Shown here piece after piece: positions 50,153 through 51,636 of a stretch of DNA of 51,636 bases. The translations under genes were made by a program, and so were the position numbers. The DNA comes from UBA11612 sp963976395 (GTDB lineage Bacteria > Pseudomonadota > Alphaproteobacteria > Rhodospirillales > Rhodospirillaceae): the NCBI GenBank assembly GCA_963976395.1, contig CAXBLG010000018.1, forward strand, positions 1-51,636. Direction: 5' to 3'. Below the pieces are notes generated by a model that was not told the DNA's origin, made no database searches, and was given only the letters and a program-made list of their open reading frames with translations. Position 1 is the first letter of the stretch; each line of letters starts with the position of its first letter.

Positions 50153-51636
50153 AACGCACCCTGGCCCGCGCTGTCATATATGCCCGCTACTCAACCGAGC
50201 TTCAACGCGAAGCCTCGATTGAAGATCAAGTTCGTAGCTGCATGGCGGAAATTAATATGCGCGGCTTGGATTTGGTAAAAACATACTCCGACCACGCTAT
50301 GAGCGGCGCTACGCATTTACGTCCAGGATACCAAAAACTTCTCGAAGACGCCCGCGCGGGCACCTTTGATATTGTTTTTTCTGAAGCACTAGATCGGCTG
50401 TCACGCGATCAAGAGGCTATAGCTGGGCTCTTCAAGCGCATGACATTCGCCAACGTAAAAATTATCACCATCACAGAAGGTGAGATCAATGAGCTTCACG
50501 TCGGACTAAAGGGAACTATGAATGCCCTGTTCATCAAAGATCTAGCGATAAAAGTTCACCGCGGACTCGAAGGGCGCGTACGGCAAGGTAAATTAGCTGG
50601 CGGCCTACCGTATGGATACCGCGTACAACGTTGCTTTTCAGATGATGGCCAACCACTTACCGGACTACGCACAATCGATCCGCACGAAGCCTCGGTGATT
50701 CAGCACGTGTTCAAAATGTTCGTAGCCGGCGTGTCTCCTCGATCAATTGCTAAAGCCCTAAACACCGAGGGTATTCCCGCACCGAGCGGCGGGCTGTGGG
50801 CAGAAACAACAATCCGCGGCCACGCCAAACGGCGAACGGGAATCCTTAGAAATGACAATTATCGCGGCAAGCTTGTCTGGAACAAACAACGGTTCGTAAA
50901 AGACCCTAATTCCGGCAAACGTCTTGCCCGATCAAACCCGGAGTCTAGTTGGGTTTGGCAGGATGCATCCGAGCTTCGTATAATTTCGGACGTGCTGTGG
51001 AACAAAACCGAGGTAATGTTTAAAAAGATAAGAAACTCCGCGGATGTCCAAAAAGCAATGAAAACTCGCTTTTGGGAGAGGCGAAGACCGAAGCACCTCT
51101 TGTCAGGGTTAGTGCGTTGCGGATGTTGCGAAGGAAACTTTGTTGGCATTGGGCGAGACTATCTTGCGTGTAGCGCTGCGCGGCGTTTCGGAACCTGCAA
51201 AAATCGGAACGGCATCCGACGAAAAGATTTAGAAACAGCTGTTCTCAACGTACTCAAAAATTCTTTGCTAAGCCCTGAGCTCGTCGCAGAATTCATCCGC
51301 ACATATCACCAAGAGGTCAATCAGCATAATGCCGAAGCTTCCACGAAAGCCGATCTTTCGCGAAAAAGGCTGGCAAAAATCCGCAAACAGATAGATAGCA
51401 TTGTCGATTCAATTGCCGATGGATTTAAGTCAGAATCCATGAAAATTCGCCTTGAGCAACTTGAAACAGAGCGCGCTGATCTAGAGCGATTAATGACCGC
51501 GCCAATTCCGTCAACGATCAGATTTCATCCAAAATTGCCCGAAATATATCAAGCCAAAGTCGAACGTCTCGCCGAAACACTCGCTGACTCAGAGATTAGG
51601 GACGAGGCCAACGAGCTGTTACGAGGCTTAATCGAC
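50149..51636 (+). CDS. Large serine recombinase, 3' end beyond window
   Basis: At least 496 codons, open at the window edge. The resolvase catalytic domain starts YARYSTELQREASIEDQ with nucleophile Ser15 and has SEALDRLSRD. The recombinase domain follows (GGLPYGYRVQR...FVAGVSPRSIAKALNTEGIPAPSGGLW). A zinc ribbon (LSGLVRCGCCEGNF...YLACSAARRFGTCKN) and a coiled coil (about 395-445) come after. GAGGAAATC is followed by GTG, which overlaps the previous TGA. Serine recombinases of this size are typical for phages and integrative elements. It is the third recombinase in a row. Confidence 0.92.
   Translation, partial: MKRTLARAVIYARYSTELQREASIEDQVRSCMAEINMRGLDLVKTYSDHAMSGATHLRPGYQKLLEDARAGTFDIVFSEALDRLSRDQEAIAGLFKRMTFANVKIITITEGEINELHVGLKGTMNALFIKDLAIKVHRGLEGRVRQGKLAGGLPYGYRVQRCFSDDGQPLTGLRTIDPHEASVIQHVFKMFVAGVSPRSIAKALNTEGIPAPSGGLWAETTIRGHAKRRTGILRNDNYRGKLVWNKQRFVKDPNSGKRLARSNPESSWVWQDASELRIISDVLWNKTEVMFKKIRNSADVQKAMKTRFWERRRPKHLLSGLVRCGCCEGNFVGIGRDYLACSAARRFGTCKNRNGIRRKDLETAVLNVLKNSLLSPELVAEFIRTYHQEVNQHNAEASTKADLSRKRLAKIRKQIDSIVDSIADGFKSESMKIRLEQLETERADLERLMTAPIPSTIRFHPKLPEIYQAKVERLAETLADSEIRDEANELLRGLID

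Overview
The window looks like chromosomal DNA of a Gram-negative proteobacterium. It has three large TonB-dependent outer-membrane receptors, an ECF-sigma/FecR pair, outer-membrane lipoproteins and a sigma-54 activator. The receptor and serine-hydrolase families resemble those of Gammaproteobacteria such as Steroidobacterales or Cellvibrionales, but an alphaproteobacterium cannot be excluded from sequence reading alone. No rRNA, tRNA or CRISPR array was found.

Region 1 (1-23.3 kb, all genes on the minus strand) is a TonB/secreted-protein island. In transcription order it holds an STN-domain TonB receptor, an ECF sigma factor, a FecR anti-sigma, a second TonB receptor and an exported protein of unknown function. 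A DUF1592-family protein with a CxxCH haem motif, a DUF1552 Tat-exported protein, a PF03640-type secreted repeat protein and a third TonB receptor follow. The island ends with a class C-like serine hydrolase lipoprotein, an Lrp/AsnC regulator, a class A-like serine hydrolase, an NHL beta-propeller protein and a TauD-type dioxygenase. The layout suggests cell-surface signalling and uptake of an unknown substrate, processed by exported enzymes. Two of the receptors share a 56-bp ungapped conserved leader.

Region 2 (23.3-33.4 kb) is a patchwork. An IS6-family element cut off the 5' end of a pirin gene, and broken genes lie nearby (a LysR remnant, an internally deleted mlaA, a frameshifted exported protein). 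Among them are intact metabolic genes: EamA transporter, flavin disulfide oxidoreductase, OsmC, thiolase, FMN-binding oxidoreductase, YHS protein, isochorismatase-like hydrolase and DUF1348 protein. A sigma-54 promoter at 33312-33328 faces the last group. It lies back to back with a PAS-PAS-PAS/AAA+/Fis sigma-54 activator (33437-35701), which probably controls it.

Region 3 (35.7-51.6 kb) is a mobile or defence island. It opens with an rve-type IS, of which an inverted fragment also forms the left edge of the window. Next come a Fic AMPylase gene preceded by tandem ATGGGTATTT-like repeats and, 25 bp downstream, a 2144-residue protein. That protein joins an N-terminal PD-(D/E)XK-like (Cap4/DUF4297-like) nuclease domain to a STAND/NACHT-type NTPase and a very long helical sensor region, an architecture like Avs antiviral proteins. 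An RDD membrane protein, an XRE regulator, an unknown protein and an excisionase-like HTH protein follow. The island ends with three consecutive, translationally coupled recombinases: two tyrosine recombinases and one large serine recombinase that runs off the window. The Fic/STAND-nuclease pair with its recombinase module is the best candidate here for an undescribed system.
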